From the NCBI RefSeq assembly GCF_000143535.2, contig NC_037311.1, positions 1-64,000 on the forward strand: a stretch of DNA of 64,000 nt, given 5' to 3'. The translations under genes and the position numbers were made by a program. This stretch comes from Botrytis cinerea B05.10. Its lineage: Eukaryota > Ascomycota > Leotiomycetes > Helotiales > Sclerotiniaceae. Under the pieces are notes generated by a model. It ran no database searches. It was given only the letters and a program-made list of their open reading frames with translations, and was not told the origin of the DNA. Below, in pieces: positions 42,698-54,277 of this stretch. Numbering within the stretch: the first letter of the stretch is position 1; every line of letters begins with the position of its first letter.

Positions 42698-42779
42698 ATT
42701 TTTTTTTGATGGGGTCAATAAATGTCAATGCGCTCGATCCATTCCATATTCGGTAATTTAAGCGAGAAAAGGGTGTTAA

Positions 42780-42819
42780 GGCTTTTTAATCCTAACCCTG
42801 ATTCCGCTATAATATTATT
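42780..42819 (+). repeat. Right copy of the 40-bp direct repeat
   Basis: GGCTTTTTAATCCTAACCCT, then GATTCCGCTATAAT. Same orientation as 8017-8056. It lies between the palindrome array and a decayed LTR. Confidence 0.65.
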
Positions 42820-42834
42820 ATTTTAAGTATAAAG

Positions 42835-43291
42835 CTTTATATAAAAGAAAACCCATTTCCTTATATAAACCTTTATATTCTATTATCCTATTGATCTTAT
42901 TTACCGGGAGTGGTGGGAGTAATGGGATCTTATTGATTCTATTAATAATAATTGGTGGGATTAATGGGACAATTCATTATATAATACCAATTCCCATATC
43001 TTTCCATATTTTAGTTTATCTTTTATTTTAGAATTAATTCCTTAGAATCTTACTAATATAACTTCACAAAAAGTTTGTAAAGTTATATTTGATATTTCCT
43101 AGAATCTATTATTCTAAAAACTATATCTTATATTTCTGGGATATCTTATAATTAATACTATATATATATCTAAGGCTTTTCTTGGGTACCTATTGTCCCC
43201 TGATACACTGTAGTTGAATTATTGAGGCCTATAATACCATTATAGTCTATACGTTAGTAATTCTACAGCCTGTTACTAATCCGTCGTAACA
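42835..43291 (-). repeat. Decayed, truncated LTR of the chromovirus family
   Basis: Its right end, CTGTTACTAATCCGTCGTAACA, is the reverse complement of the LTR start at 1081. It can be followed leftwards through ACTCCCACC/GGTGGGAG-type blocks to AAACCCATTTCCTTATATA, which matches the TATA region of the LTR. The outer 150 bp of the LTR is missing. Most differences from the intact LTR are C-to-T or G-to-A. Confidence 0.85.
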
Positions 43292-43299
43292 ATATGTTA

Positions 43300-43745
43300 T
43301 ATAATTTAAAAAATAAGAATTATAAGTCGAAATATATTATATAATTTTAAAAAATAAGAATTATAGATTTCAGAGATAAGAATTATAAGTCGAAATATAT
43401 TATATAATTTTAAAAAATAAGAATTATAGATTTCAGAGATAAGGATTATAAATTTAAATATATTATATGATTTTAAAAGATAAGAATTATAGATTTCAGA
43501 AATAAGAATTATAAATTTAAATATATTATATGATTTTAAAAGATAAGAATTATAGATTTCAGAAATAAGAATTATAAATTTAAATATATTATATAATTTT
43601 AAAAGATAAGAATTATAGATTTTAGAAATAAGGATTATAAATCAAAATATATCATATGATTTTAAAAAATAAGAATTATAGATTTCAGAAATAAGAATTA
43701 TAAGTTTCAAAAATAAAGATTATAAATTTCAAAAATAAGGATTAT
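43300..43745. repeat. 63-bp AT-rich tandem repeat, about 6-7 copies
   Basis: ATAGATTTCAGA recurs at 43363, 43427, 43489, 43552, 43615 and 43678. Units combine AAAAAATAAGAATTATAG with ATAAGAATTATAA and AATATATTATATAATTTT. Confidence 0.85.
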
Positions 43746-45358
43746 AATTATATGAATATTATACAATATTGATATTCAACTCTAAAAATTAGCTTTTGAA
43801 AAAATTGAAAATGTTATATATCTTTAAACTTTTTAAAGATTTTAAAAATATCATTTTTATATTACTAGCTTTAATATTATATAAAAAATGATTTAATATT
43901 AAATGATTTTTATTAATATCAAATAAATCTTAAAATAAAAATAAACTTTTATATATATAATATAAAAACTATTCTGAAATATTCAGTTTTTAAATTTATT
44001 TATAATAATATACTATCGCTTTCTCGAAAATATTATTTTTTAATCTTGAAATCCTAAATAAGTTTTATTAAAAATTAAGAAATTCTAATTTTTTTAAATC
44101 AAAAACGAATTAAATTCGATTTGAATACAATATATATTATTCAATTCGATTTTTTTTAAAAAATTCAAAATAGTTATTTTTAATAAATTAGTTTTAATAT
44201 CAAACGAGATATTAATTAATAATAAATAAAATTCTAAAAATAGAATCTAATAAGGAAGAATACTAACAAAATAAAAAAATCATTATTAAATCAAAAAATT
44301 TCTTAAAATTATAAAAATATAATTATATATATAAAGAAAACCCTAAAAATCTTAAATTTGGATTAATATTAAATAAAATATTAATAATAATTTTTTATAT
44401 ATTTGATTTATTAAATATTAATATATATTTTAAATATTGGAATAATATTAGATTTTAATTTTTACGAATTTATTTTCAATTCTAATTTTAATAAAATCAT
44501 AAACTTTTTTCAATTTTACATTTTCGAAAACTTAAATTTAATTCTAACTCCAATTTAATATTATATAATTATTATATAATTGAAATCAAAAATTGGTTTC
44601 TCAAAAATTTGAAAATATTATATAATTCAAAATTCTTTAAATATTTCAAAAATAATATTGTTATATTACTAGTTCCAATATTATATAAGAAATGAGTTAA
44701 TATCAAATGATTTTTATTAATATTAAATAAATCTTAAAAATAAAAATAAAATTTTATATATATATAATAAAAGCTATATTAAAATATTCAGTTTTGAAAT
44801 CTATTTATAATAATATATTATAACTTTTTCAAAAACATTAATCCTTCAACTTTTAAATCCTAAATAAGTTTTATTAAAAATCAAGAAATTCTAATTTTTC
44901 TAAATCAAAAACGAACTAAACCCGATTTAAACAAAATATATATTATTCAATTCGATTTATTTTGAAAAATCCAAAAAAGCTATTTTTAATAAGCTAGCTC
45001 TAAAATTAAACGAGATATTAATTAATACCAAGTAAAATTCTAAAAATAGAACTTAATAAGAAAGAATGCTAGCAAAATAAAAAAATCATTATTAAATCAG
45101 AATTTTTCTCAGAATTATAAAAATATAATTATATATATATAAAAGACCCTAAAACCTCTAAATTTGAGTTAATACCAGATAAAACGTTAATACCAGGTGT
45201 ATAGGAGTTAGGTGTATAGGAGTTAGGTTTTAAAACTTAATTCCATTTTCGATGTTTTTATACAAGCTAAAGGCGAGAGATTATCAAAGTTATTATTATT
45301 ATTATTATTTATAATTAAATCTCGAGCGTAGCGAGGATCGGCGGCTTAGGGGCCATCA
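43746..45358. other. AT-rich gene-free DNA with internal duplication
   Basis: The stretch at about 43740-44400 recurs, diverged, at about 44560-45215. Shared blocks include AAATAAGTTTTATTAAAAAT and TATATATTATTCAATTCGAT. Each ends with a copy of the 7740-8016 repeat. An ATT microsatellite lies near 45290. No genes. Confidence 0.65.
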
Positions 45359-45926
45359 TATTACAGGAGCTGCCTCTAGGGTCATATGAAAGTGTTTAGA
45401 GATCTCTCGAAGTAGTTTAAATTAGATTACAAATAGGAATTCAATAAGATTATAATTAAATACAATTCTTATAACTATAGTAATGAAACTAATGATTGTT
45501 GTTTTAAATACGAAGCTCTATATTATAATGAAACTCATTCCTTATATAAACTTTTGTATTGAAATCGATTGATAAGTTGATTAATAAATCGATCGATAAA
45601 TCGATTGACTTTTGATTATATAATACTTATTCTATAATTCCTATTATTCTAGTTTATCCTTTTATCCTAGAACTAATCTTTTAGAACATTATTAATTCTA
45701 ATAAAACCTTTTTTGTTTATTGTATTCTATTTTTTCTAGGATTTATTATTTTAAGAATTATATTCTACGATTTAAAGTATTCTATAATTAATATTATATA
45801 TAAATTTAAGGTTTTCTTAAATACCTAATATCCCTTGGTATATTATAATTGAATTATTGAGGCCTATAATACTATTATAATTTATGCGTTGGTGATTCTA
45901 CAGCTTATTATTAATCCGTCGTAATA
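45359..45926 (-). repeat. Decayed solo LTR of the chromovirus family
   Basis: Starts ATTACAGGAGCTGCCTCTAG (reverse complement of the LTR end) and ends TTAATCCGTCGTAATA (reverse complement of its start). It is near full length at about 568 bp, with no internal element next to it. Strong AT shift relative to the intact LTR. Confidence 0.85.
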
Positions 45927-47390
45927 CCTCATAAAGATTAAAGAAATAAAAATAAAATTTTATATATCTTAAAAAAAAGACAAAAAGCTTTTATGAATTC
46001 ATAGTCTGAAAAATTCTTTTTCCCCGACGGCTAGTATATTATAATTCCTTTTGTTTTTTTAGCTTTCTTTTTTTTATATTATTAAAACGTTCTTTGGATT
46101 TTTGATTTGAATTGATTAGGATAATCAATTAATTAAAATAAAAAGGAATGTGAAAATGAAAATATATAATTTCAAAATTATATATTATTAATATTCAATA
46201 TCTATAATTTTACTCTTATAGATTTAAAAATATTATTAAATTTCCTATTTTCTAAATTGATTTTTAAAAAATTAAATAATCAATTCTTATCGCCTTTTTT
46301 ATTTCATTATCGCAATATAGCGATTCATTTTATTTTATTATATATAACTATTTACTTTATATTTGATATATATAAAGACTTTTCTTATATAATCATTATC
46401 ATCTTCAGCTCCTTTATAATAAAGACTTTTCTTATATAATCGTTATTATCTTCTACGCTTTTATAATAAGTAATAATGTAATAGCTATTGATTACTATTT
46501 TAACTAATCGTTATTTGATTTATAAAGAAATAGCTTTAAAATATAATATAATAAAATCACTAAAAAAAATGGTTTTCAGAAACCTCTTATAAAAAGGTAT
46601 TACAAGTATATATATATAGTAGTAAGCTATTAGGACTTCGATCCCTAATACTATGTTTTTTAAACAGATTACATATATAGCATAATAATAAAACTTACAA
46701 CTCCTATTATATCTGCTTATATAACAAAATATCAAGAATCTTATCCGGTAGATTACATTCTGGAATCTGTAATTGAACTTATTTTAATTGGAACTGAAAA
46801 ATAATTAAAAATTGAATTCATTAAAAACAAAAATACATCTACTTAATAATTAAATATTCTAAATTCATTAATAATGAATTATTAATAATAAAAATATTGA
46901 ATAATAAAACAATATTAATCTATTATTATAAATCATATGATTAACTATGTATATAAATAATCATCTCTATACTAGCCTTTTCGAAATGAAAAGATTAAAA
47001 AAAGAAAGCTCTATTATAAGTATATATATATAATAATAAACTATCAGGACTTCGATCCCTAATACTATGCCTTTTAAACAAATTGTATGTGTGGCGTAGT
47101 GATAAAGCTTACAACTCCTATTGTATCTGCTTACGTAACAAAAGGATAATTGACAAACTATTTAATATTAATTGATTTATATAAACAAATCAAAAGAATG
47201 TCGAACTTATAAAAGCTAATTTTATAATTAAAAAAGAATAATTTTAAAACAAATACGAAATAATTATAGATAGGAAAATAAAAGGCATATAAGTATATAA
47301 CGATATAAAGAGTATAATATTCATTTATATAATGATAATAAATGTTTCAACAGTTATCATAGAATATAATCCTAAAACGTCGAGATTTCG
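45927..47390. other. AT-rich DNA with three dispersed repeat copies, no genes
   Basis: A 115-bp repeat is present at about 46617-46735 and 47027-47141 (both contain GGACTTCGATCCCTAATACT and CTTACAACTCCTATT). At about 46283-46440 lies a reverse-strand copy of the element fragment also seen at 52266 and 61320. Frames through it encode only low-complexity Ile/Phe/Tyr sequence. Confidence 0.6.
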
Positions 47391-48963
47391 AGAAATTCCG
47401 ACGGTCTGATTGGTCACTCAGATCCCCGTTAAGCGGACACGGCCGTAACTGGCAGTCTAGGGGATAGATTGAAATTGTTATTAAACTCTAAAATAATCGA
47501 AATAGCGGAATGAGAGCGCGCACACATCAGGGATATCGGTCACAGCACGGAGGTTAGCGCTCTAACTCTCGCCTCACTGCTTTTGAAGCTAAGGATTAAT
47601 TTGTATGGGCAAAATGATTGGATTTATAATAAGTTCAAGGCGGCGAGATAAAAATTAGGATATGCACCGTACTCCCATCGGACACCATCCGAAATACGCC
47701 TAGCGCCAGCGACCGCACCTCAACCACCCCCACCCCCTACCACTTCTCCCCCACTATCTACTCTGCATCCAGCACGGCCCGCGCGGTTCCTCCCTATGGA
47801 TCAGCGGAAGCCAGCGCAAGACTTCTACGCTGAAGGTTGTCGGGGTAAGTATTGTAAAACACACAAAAAAGCGATCGAGCTTTCCCGAAACGGACAGGGG
47901 CTTTAGCCAAACAAATCATCACGCTCTTCGAAAATTTACATAGCAAAATCAAGACCACGAAAGTGCTGTAGATGTAGATTTCAGCACACCAATTTGCTAA
48001 AGCGATTCTATTCTTTGAGAATCCTATTAGAGAGAGAGTCTATTAATACTCTTAAAAGCTTTGAAAACTTTGAAAACCAAACGAAAAGTTAAAAATCGAA
48101 ATTGGAACGAGGTATGCAAGGAGTACGTCCTACGGGATAAAGATTTGTAAACTTCTTTTTCTGATAATGTATAGAGAATGATATGGATTCGTAACTTTCG
48201 AACGTAGTGAGGCTCCGGGGTTCAAGGGCTGGCCCTTATAAACAATATCCGCAAAGCATAAAAGCCACGCTTTGACCCCCGGGAAATACCCTATCCGCGG
48301 CCCCTAGTAATAGCACCGCATATATGCGAGAGGATTACCCGGTATGGTCCTAAGGGACTTATTAAGTGCGTACCATGTCCTGGACGTAGTAAATACGTGG
48401 GGCCCAGGGCTTGTCTATTGACAGGCTTAAGGAGCCAGTAAGGAAGAAGAGCCGGCAGCAGACTTGAAACAGAATCAAAGCCCTCGAGGTATGGAGGCAT
48501 AGCTTATAAGTTTTCGTATGACACTATAGTAAAACCTCTCTTTAAGAATACCGGTTTTTATAGTCTTTTTTAAGAATGAATAGTAGTATCCCTGTATGGA
48601 GATTCCACTTAATTCTGACATGGTAGTAATTTCCTTCCGACTAGTCCCGAACGGGTCCTTTTAGTGACATTTTTTTTTTTTTTCAATTAAGCCTATCTAA
48701 AATCCGGATATATTTATCATGTGAAAACTAATCCTAATGATTCTACTGATCCAATCAAAATACTGAGACCTTAAGGATATCCTTATAGAGTTGTTTTCCT
48801 TATAGAGAGGTTTCACTATAGTAAGAGACTCTCTTAACGAGTGTAATATTAAAGACATGTTTATTTACAAAACAGCGACATGCGCTGGTCTGATTTTTAG
48901 TCAACTAAGAGGCCCGCTAAGGCTGCCGAATAGCTGAATAGTAAGTCTAAGTATTGCAGTTTA
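47391..48963. other. Higher-GC gene-free stretch with possible gene remnant and small element
   Basis: At 47793 an ATG (MDQRKPAQDFYAEGC) is followed after 50 nt by a perfect GTAAGT donor, but I find no convincing downstream exon; it may be a truncated gene. A small element with 26-bp imperfect inverted ends (ACTATAGTAAAACCTCTC at about 48524, GAGAGGTTTCACTATAGT at about 48806) spans roughly 48524-48823. It resembles a pogo/Tc1-type MITE. Nothing else is supportable. Confidence 0.5.
48524..48823. mobile_element. Putative MITE with Tc1/pogo-like inverted ends
   Basis: The left end reads ACTATAGTAAAACCTCTC, then TTTAAGAA. The inverse of the right end reads ACTATAGTGAAACCTCTC, then TATAAGGA. Length is about 300 bp, without coding sequence. 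TA at both borders is compatible with a TA target site. Confidence 0.55.
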
Positions 48964-49300
48964 TCATTTGCAGGTGGACAGTAATTAAAGTTTATAATTC
49001 GTGGCCGCATAGTAATCGAAGTTTTTCATTTGCAGGTGGACAGTAATTAAAGTTTATAATTCGTGGCCGCATAGTAATCGAAGTTTTTCATTTGCAGGTG
49101 GACAGTAATTAAAGTTTATAATTCGTGGCCGCATAGTAATCGAAGTTTTTCATTTGCAGGTGGACAGTAATTAAAGTTTATAATTCGTGGCCGCATAGTA
49201 ATCGAAGTTTTTCATTTGCAGGTGGACAGTAATTAAAGATTACGATTAGTGGCCTGATAGTAATTAAAGTTTATCATTTGCAGGCGGATAGCAATTAAAC
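48964..49300 (+). repeat. 62-bp tandem repeat upstream of the monooxygenase gene
   Basis: TCATTTGCAGG recurs at 48964, 49026, 49088, 49150, 49212 and 49274, a period of exactly 62. The first four units are nearly identical and the last two diverge. It ends about 160 bp before the ATG at 49463. Confidence 0.92.
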
Positions 49301-49462
49301 TTTCGGCCACTTGCGTTAGTAAAAGCTTCTTAGTACTACTATCGCTCACACTCAGTTAGATTATAAGCTGATCAACATTGAAATAAACACTCCCGAACTA
49401 CCTAAACACTTGATTACTATACTTCTGTATTCGCACACGTCCAGTGCAAAGTGCATCATTCA

Positions 49463-51012
49463 ATGGTTGCTACTACTCTCCCCTCGAACGACTTTCGTGT
49501 CATTATAGTGGGAGGTGGCATCAGTGGTCTGGTAACAGCACTCGCGGCCAGCCGATTCGGCATTCGTGTTGATTTATACGAACGAAATACTTCTATTAAA
49601 GAGTTAGGTGCTGGAGTTGCCATGTCAGTTATCACGCTACTTCTACAATTGAGCCCATATGTTAAAATATTCTACTAACATTTTTCTGGCAACTTAGCGG
49701 TCCTAATGCGGCAGCTCTCCTCGAGAAACTAAGCGTTGGCGAGGTATTAGATAGCATTTCTTCTCGCCCAGTGGACCGTGTCAATCTCATCTATAGGTAG
49801 GTCTCTCTCTTTGTATTTGCAAGTAAACTTAGGATCCTCAATCTAACGCCTCAGACATCACGACACTGGGGAGGTCGGCTACACAGGAAAATTGAACACT
49901 GCTAAACGTAGCTTCTACTGCCACCGTGCCGACTTCGTCCGAACGATCGCCAGCTGCCTCCCCAGTGACCAGATTCATCTAGGCAAATCCCTCAAAAGTA
50001 TTTCTCAGGACCCTCACTCTGTCACGGCCTTCTTCGAAGATGGTACCTCGGTGACCGCATCTGCCCTTATTGGCGCAGACGGAATCCGCTCAAAGGTGCG
50101 CCAAACTTGGAATCAGGAGAAACCTATTTTCTCAGGCCAGATCGTCGTGCGAAGCCTCGTCAAAATGGCAGCTCTCCCGCAAGATGTTCAAAATTATTGC
50201 AAACACGGTAACGTCTGGGTCGCACCAGGAAAAAAGCACATCGTGGCATACCCCATCCAGCGTGGCAAGACGGTATGTGCCGGGGCTATCATTCCGGCTT
50301 TTGGGGGCAAGGAATGGGAAGAGTCGTGGAAAGCGAGGGATGATGAGATCGATATGGCGAACTTTATGTCCGCCATTGAGGAGTTTCACACGGATCCCAA
50401 GACCATGTTTCAGCTGGGCGAAAGCACGTCGATTTTTGGGCTGTATGAACGAGAACCGATAACGAGCTGGAGGAATGGAAGGATACTGCTTATTGGGGAT
50501 GCAGCACATGCTATGTTGCCCCATCAAGGTATGTCTATTCACTAATAAGAGGGATCAAACACGGAGACCTGACATATTCGTGTGCTGACTTTATTATCAA
50601 AGGCCAAGGTGGCTCGCAAGCAGTCGAAGACGCTTATGTTTTGGGCGTTCTGCTCGCTGCAGCGTCTAGCAGCCATACGCCAGGCCTGAACATTACGAAC
50701 TGGTTTGATGTTTTTGAGCAGATCCGGAAGCCTCGTGCCGAGCAAATAGCCATTGAGAGTAGAGCAATGGGTCAAGCATTCGATGATCTTCAATTGAGCG
50801 CAGAAGGAGTAGATTTCCTGCGCAAAAGCTACTCATGGGTTTTCATTACTGAGGCCTTGGATGAGTGTGAAGACCAGATGAAGAAGTCTTTTGGGCCAAA
50901 TTCGGTTGAATGGGAAAATCTTCAGAAGATTTTGGAGACGAGTCCATGTAGGGAGTGGACCGAGGACTTATCGACATGGGTCTCAAATCCTAGTCAGCAA
51001 ATGAACATATAG
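49463..51012 (+). CDS. FAD-dependent monooxygenase, salicylate-hydroxylase-like
   Basis: Exons 49463-49623, 49698-49796, 49855-50528 and 50603-51012, 447 residues. All four joints are in phase and restore conserved motifs (AIGPNAAALLEKL, LPHQGQGGSQAVEDAYVLG). Introns are 58-74 nt. The N-terminal dinucleotide motif VIIVGGGISG binds FAD. GADGIRSK and GDAAHAMLPHQGQGG are the two further flavin-fold motifs of group A aromatic hydroxylases. Length suits the family. It probably uses NAD(P)H and oxygen to hydroxylate an aromatic or quinone-like substrate in the cytosol. The nearby synthetase at 57274 makes a tailoring role plausible, but the genes are several kb apart. No defects seen. Confidence 0.9.
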
Positions 51013-53020
51013 TACATTATGGTATATGGGATAAGTTGTGTTACACCGCTTTTCTTTTTCCACCATTAGAATTATTCTGCACACACAAACTGATCCTAGC
51101 TAGCGAGTCCGGTGCGGCATGACTGATTCCATAGTAGTGCATCTCAAGTTAGTTAAAGAATCACTTGTTACGAACTATCGCGAAGTAACTAATGTTGATT
51201 CGGGAGAAGTCTATTAAAAAACTGTTCACGCTTATTAGGAATTATTGAGCGAATGGTCTATGAGTGATTATATTGATTGAACTGTTCATTATAAGAGAAT
51301 CCAGCTAGAGTAAGATCATTTTATCCTTCGGGATATCGTCACGTGATCGGTTTAGGGTGCTCACCCTCCAATATGCTCTCTGTATCTGCGTTCGGCGAGT
51401 TGTTTGGGTGTTTAATCACCTGCTATGCATCTCAGTATCAGTCCACAGTAGGTGCCAGGGTAGTATGGCTCGATTGAAAAGCCGAAGTAGGGAGTGTCTC
51501 GTCATCCAGGTTAGTGGTCGTAATAGGTGACTAGGGTAGTACGGCTAGCTACGGGTACCCATAGGTATAGATAGCTTAGGGATGAAAAAAGCTATACCTA
51601 TCAATCAACGGCTGGCTGTAGATACTAGTATTTCATTTTTATGAGTCGAGTAATTAAAGTGTGTGTAATACAGGTATTACTTAATAAATTCTATTAGCTT
51701 AAGATTTAGTTTTATTATAATAAAAATCACGATTAATCTCAGCTTTATAAATAAGCTGTTTGACTTTTATATATATAATATATAATAATGACTTTATATA
51801 GCAACATTTTGTATATTGATAATCTAAATATCAAAAATATAATTAATATTAGAGGTGATTCATTTTATTACTAATTTATAATAGCGGAGAGTATTTCCGA
51901 AACAGTAGATCTGTTATATAAACTCAATCAGGTGATCGCTATCTGACAATTAATATAATCTTAAATAGTATTTTTGATATTTCAGTTTCTATTTTTTGGA
52001 AAATATTATTATTTCAGTCTTATTTAGAAATTTCCCAATTAGAAAAGTTTAAAATTTTTCATTTAGGACTAGAATAGCAATACTCTATATTAGAATTATA
52101 ATATTGATATTTCGAATAGAAAACGATCTGAACTAGTATACACTAAACCTCTGATAGCATTTCTAATATTTAGGGATTAACATATAGAGTAATACTATAA
52201 CTATAGAATTATTACTATATAATATATATAAATTATATATCTATAGGTACTTGTGGATATTATAAAAGAGTAGAAAATAATAATGATCATATAAGAAAAG
52301 CCTTCGCATATATCAAGCAGAGAGGAAGTAGTTGTATATAATAAAATAAAGTGAATCGCTATATTGTAATAGTTTTATAAAGATTATATAATATACAAAT
52401 AGGTGAGTAATCTGTAGATATTTTGTATTCACTTTGTTGGTTATCTATTTCAAATTTTGAATTATTTGTTTTGCTATAGGTAACTCGCGGGTTATCTATT
52501 GAGATTATTATTTGTTCTATGGGTATCTGTTGTGCAGCCTATATATAAAATTTTTAAATGAATATAGTAGGTCGTAGGCAACAGGCAATGGCTAGCGACA
52601 AAGTCAAAATTCCTTTCGAGCACCTATTGCTGCTTGTCGATGTGTAATGCTTCCATCGAGGGTACGTAATCCGTTTCTTCTCGCCGGCGTTTTATATTGC
52701 CTGTTTCTGCATACTTAAGTTTCATACGGTTTAATGATCAGTTCCCCTCCTGTTGCACATTCGCTTCCTACAACATGAAGGGGGCCGGCTATTAGGCTCA
52801 TCGTCTTTCAATACTAGGGTCAGGGAGTGTTTTCTTCCTGTGGTGTTCGGCATGGTTATGAGATAACTTTTCGACAGAAGGTCTTCCAGCTTAAATAGAA
52901 GCAGTAATAGCGACTAATAGTAAATTTGTAACATGTTCACATTTTATCTTAAATATCACCGCTTTAATGTTTCTGTTTAAATCACATGTCTGCATTTGCC
53001 CTTAATGTTCGTTCTTCCCG
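51013..53020. other. Gene-free DNA with decayed repeats
   Basis: 51.0-51.6 kb is unique. 51.6-52.56 kb is AT-rich and contains the fragment shared with 46283 and 61320 (at about 52266-52380). A decayed copy of the 54278 element (about 52386-52556) ends GGGTATCTGTTGTGCAGCCTAT. No coding signal before the dehydrogenase. Confidence 0.6.
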
Positions 53021-54175
53021 TCATACCAGCTTTTCTGCGCCTGCAACCGAGCCGGTTCCTTCGTCCTCCTCCTGTGGCATTCTGAAAACTAGCTTACCAA
53101 AGGACATACCACCAGCGCTAACTCGTGTAACGCCCGGTATCAGGGCGGGCCATCCGCCATCGAGAACCTCGACCGGCACTTGGTGGAACTGGCTTCCCAA
53201 GTGCCGGATGGCCCATCGAACCTTGTCCGCGACGATTGCTCCGTCCGCTACCCGTGCGCGAACCACCCGGCCGCCACCCAGATGCACATCTTCCCCAAAG
53301 ATCACCGCCGCAAAAGGTTTGAGAATATCCCCGGGGCCGCCCACGGTAGACACAAGTCGCGCCGCGCCACGGTCCGTAGAACCATGCGCTTCCGCGCTCG
53401 CATCGGCGAGTATGGAGTAGATATCGGCATTGTTCATGCCCGTGGCATCAATGGCGAGGCGAAGACAGCCTTCATCATGACTACCGGGGGAGAGCTCGCG
53501 CATGGCCTCTGAGATTTGATGGCGGATGGTGTCGATATGTCGGTAATCAAAGCAGCGGGTCGCCCCGCGACGCCTCAGCTCTTCATGATGACGTGGTGAT
53601 GCCAGCACAAGAATGGGTGCTACTCCCGCCTCGCGCGCAAACTGGATGACGGCGTGGCCAACGGCAGAGCCGCCCCCCCAGACAAGCAGAGGCGCCTTAT
53701 TCTTCGCACTAGGCGTGGCATCCAGCCCCAGCAGCCCGAACAAGCAGTCCGCGGCCGTAGCGGTAACGGCAGGCATGGTTGCCAACACCTGGAGTTCTTC
53801 GTCTGAAGTGTGGGCAGGAAGCGGAAACACGCCTTTCGCCGAGGCAACGAGGAACTGTTGGTGGGCGCCATGAAGCCCTGATTGCTGGTTGCCAATGCAA
53901 AGTCCCGTTCGTGCCAGACCACAGACCAAAGCCCCCGGCAGGAGACTCAGCCTGTCAGAGCCCCGGGCTACAACGGTGCCCGCGAAGTCGTACCCAGCAA
54001 CGAGGTCGCAGATGCCCAGGAAAATTGAATGCTTTTGGTCCGCAGGATTGAGCCCGCTGTAGAGGACGCGGATCAGGTATTCGTCCGGCTGAAGCATCGA
54101 CGGACTGATAGGGAGTTGCTGGCGGATGTCGAGACGACCGCCCTGAGAAACCCAGAGCCCTATACGTGCTTGCAT
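53021..54175 (-). CDS. Medium-chain dehydrogenase/reductase, trans-enoyl-reductase-like
   Basis: ATG 54175 (MQARIGLW) to stop at 53021, 384 residues, intronless. The frame is open 33 codons further upstream but without ATG. GroES-like N-terminal half with NPADQKH and GYDFAGTVVARG. Rossmann motif LLVWGGGSAVGHAVIQFAREAG binds NADPH. No zinc-site cysteine cluster is seen, consistent with quinone-oxidoreductase or polyketide trans-enoyl-reductase members. Clearly GC-richer than the surroundings. It reads divergently from the NRPS-like gene, 3.1 kb away. Possible role: reduction of an enoyl or quinone intermediate in the same pathway, which is inference. The inverted-repeat element at 54278 starts only about 100 bp before its ATG. 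Confidence 0.88.
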   Translation of the reverse strand: MQARIGLWVSQGGRLDIRQQLPISPSMLQPDEYLIRVLYSGLNPADQKHSIFLGICDLVAGYDFAGTVVARGSDRLSLLPGALVCGLARTGLCIGNQQSGLHGAHQQFLVASAKGVFPLPAHTSDEELQVLATMPAVTATAADCLFGLLGLDATPSAKNKAPLLVWGGGSAVGHAVIQFAREAGVAPILVLASPRHHEELRRRGATRCFDYRHIDTIRHQISEAMRELSPGSHDEGCLRLAIDATGMNNADIYSILADASAEAHGSTDRGAARLVSTVGGPGDILKPFAAVIFGEDVHLGGGRVVRARVADGAIVADKVRWAIRHLGSQFHQVPVEVLDGGWPALIPGVTRVSAGGMSFGKLVFRMPQEEDEGTGSVAGAEKLV

Positions 54176-54277
54176 CTTTACCGGCGTACGAGATAAGAGA
54201 GGGCGATTAGATGGATTTGGAAGGGAGCTAGCTGTTACTACGGAGTCACCATGAGCCTTAGAGTACCGTCCCAATTA

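Noticed and set aside
42109..42728. Minus-strand frames with repeated RPVK and YYWKNRKSQN
   Set aside because: Artefacts of the palindrome array; no start or splice support outside it.
8017..42819. Starship-type giant element
   Set aside because: No captain-like tyrosine recombinase frame with recognisable catalytic motifs was found at either edge, and gene order does not match that architecture.
46257..46439. Ile/Phe/Tyr-rich frames here and at 61162-61527
   Set aside because: Low-complexity translation of an AT-rich dispersed repeat, not a membrane protein gene.
47027..47141. tRNA gene
   Set aside because: Box-like motifs are present but in the wrong order and no cloverleaf can be drawn.
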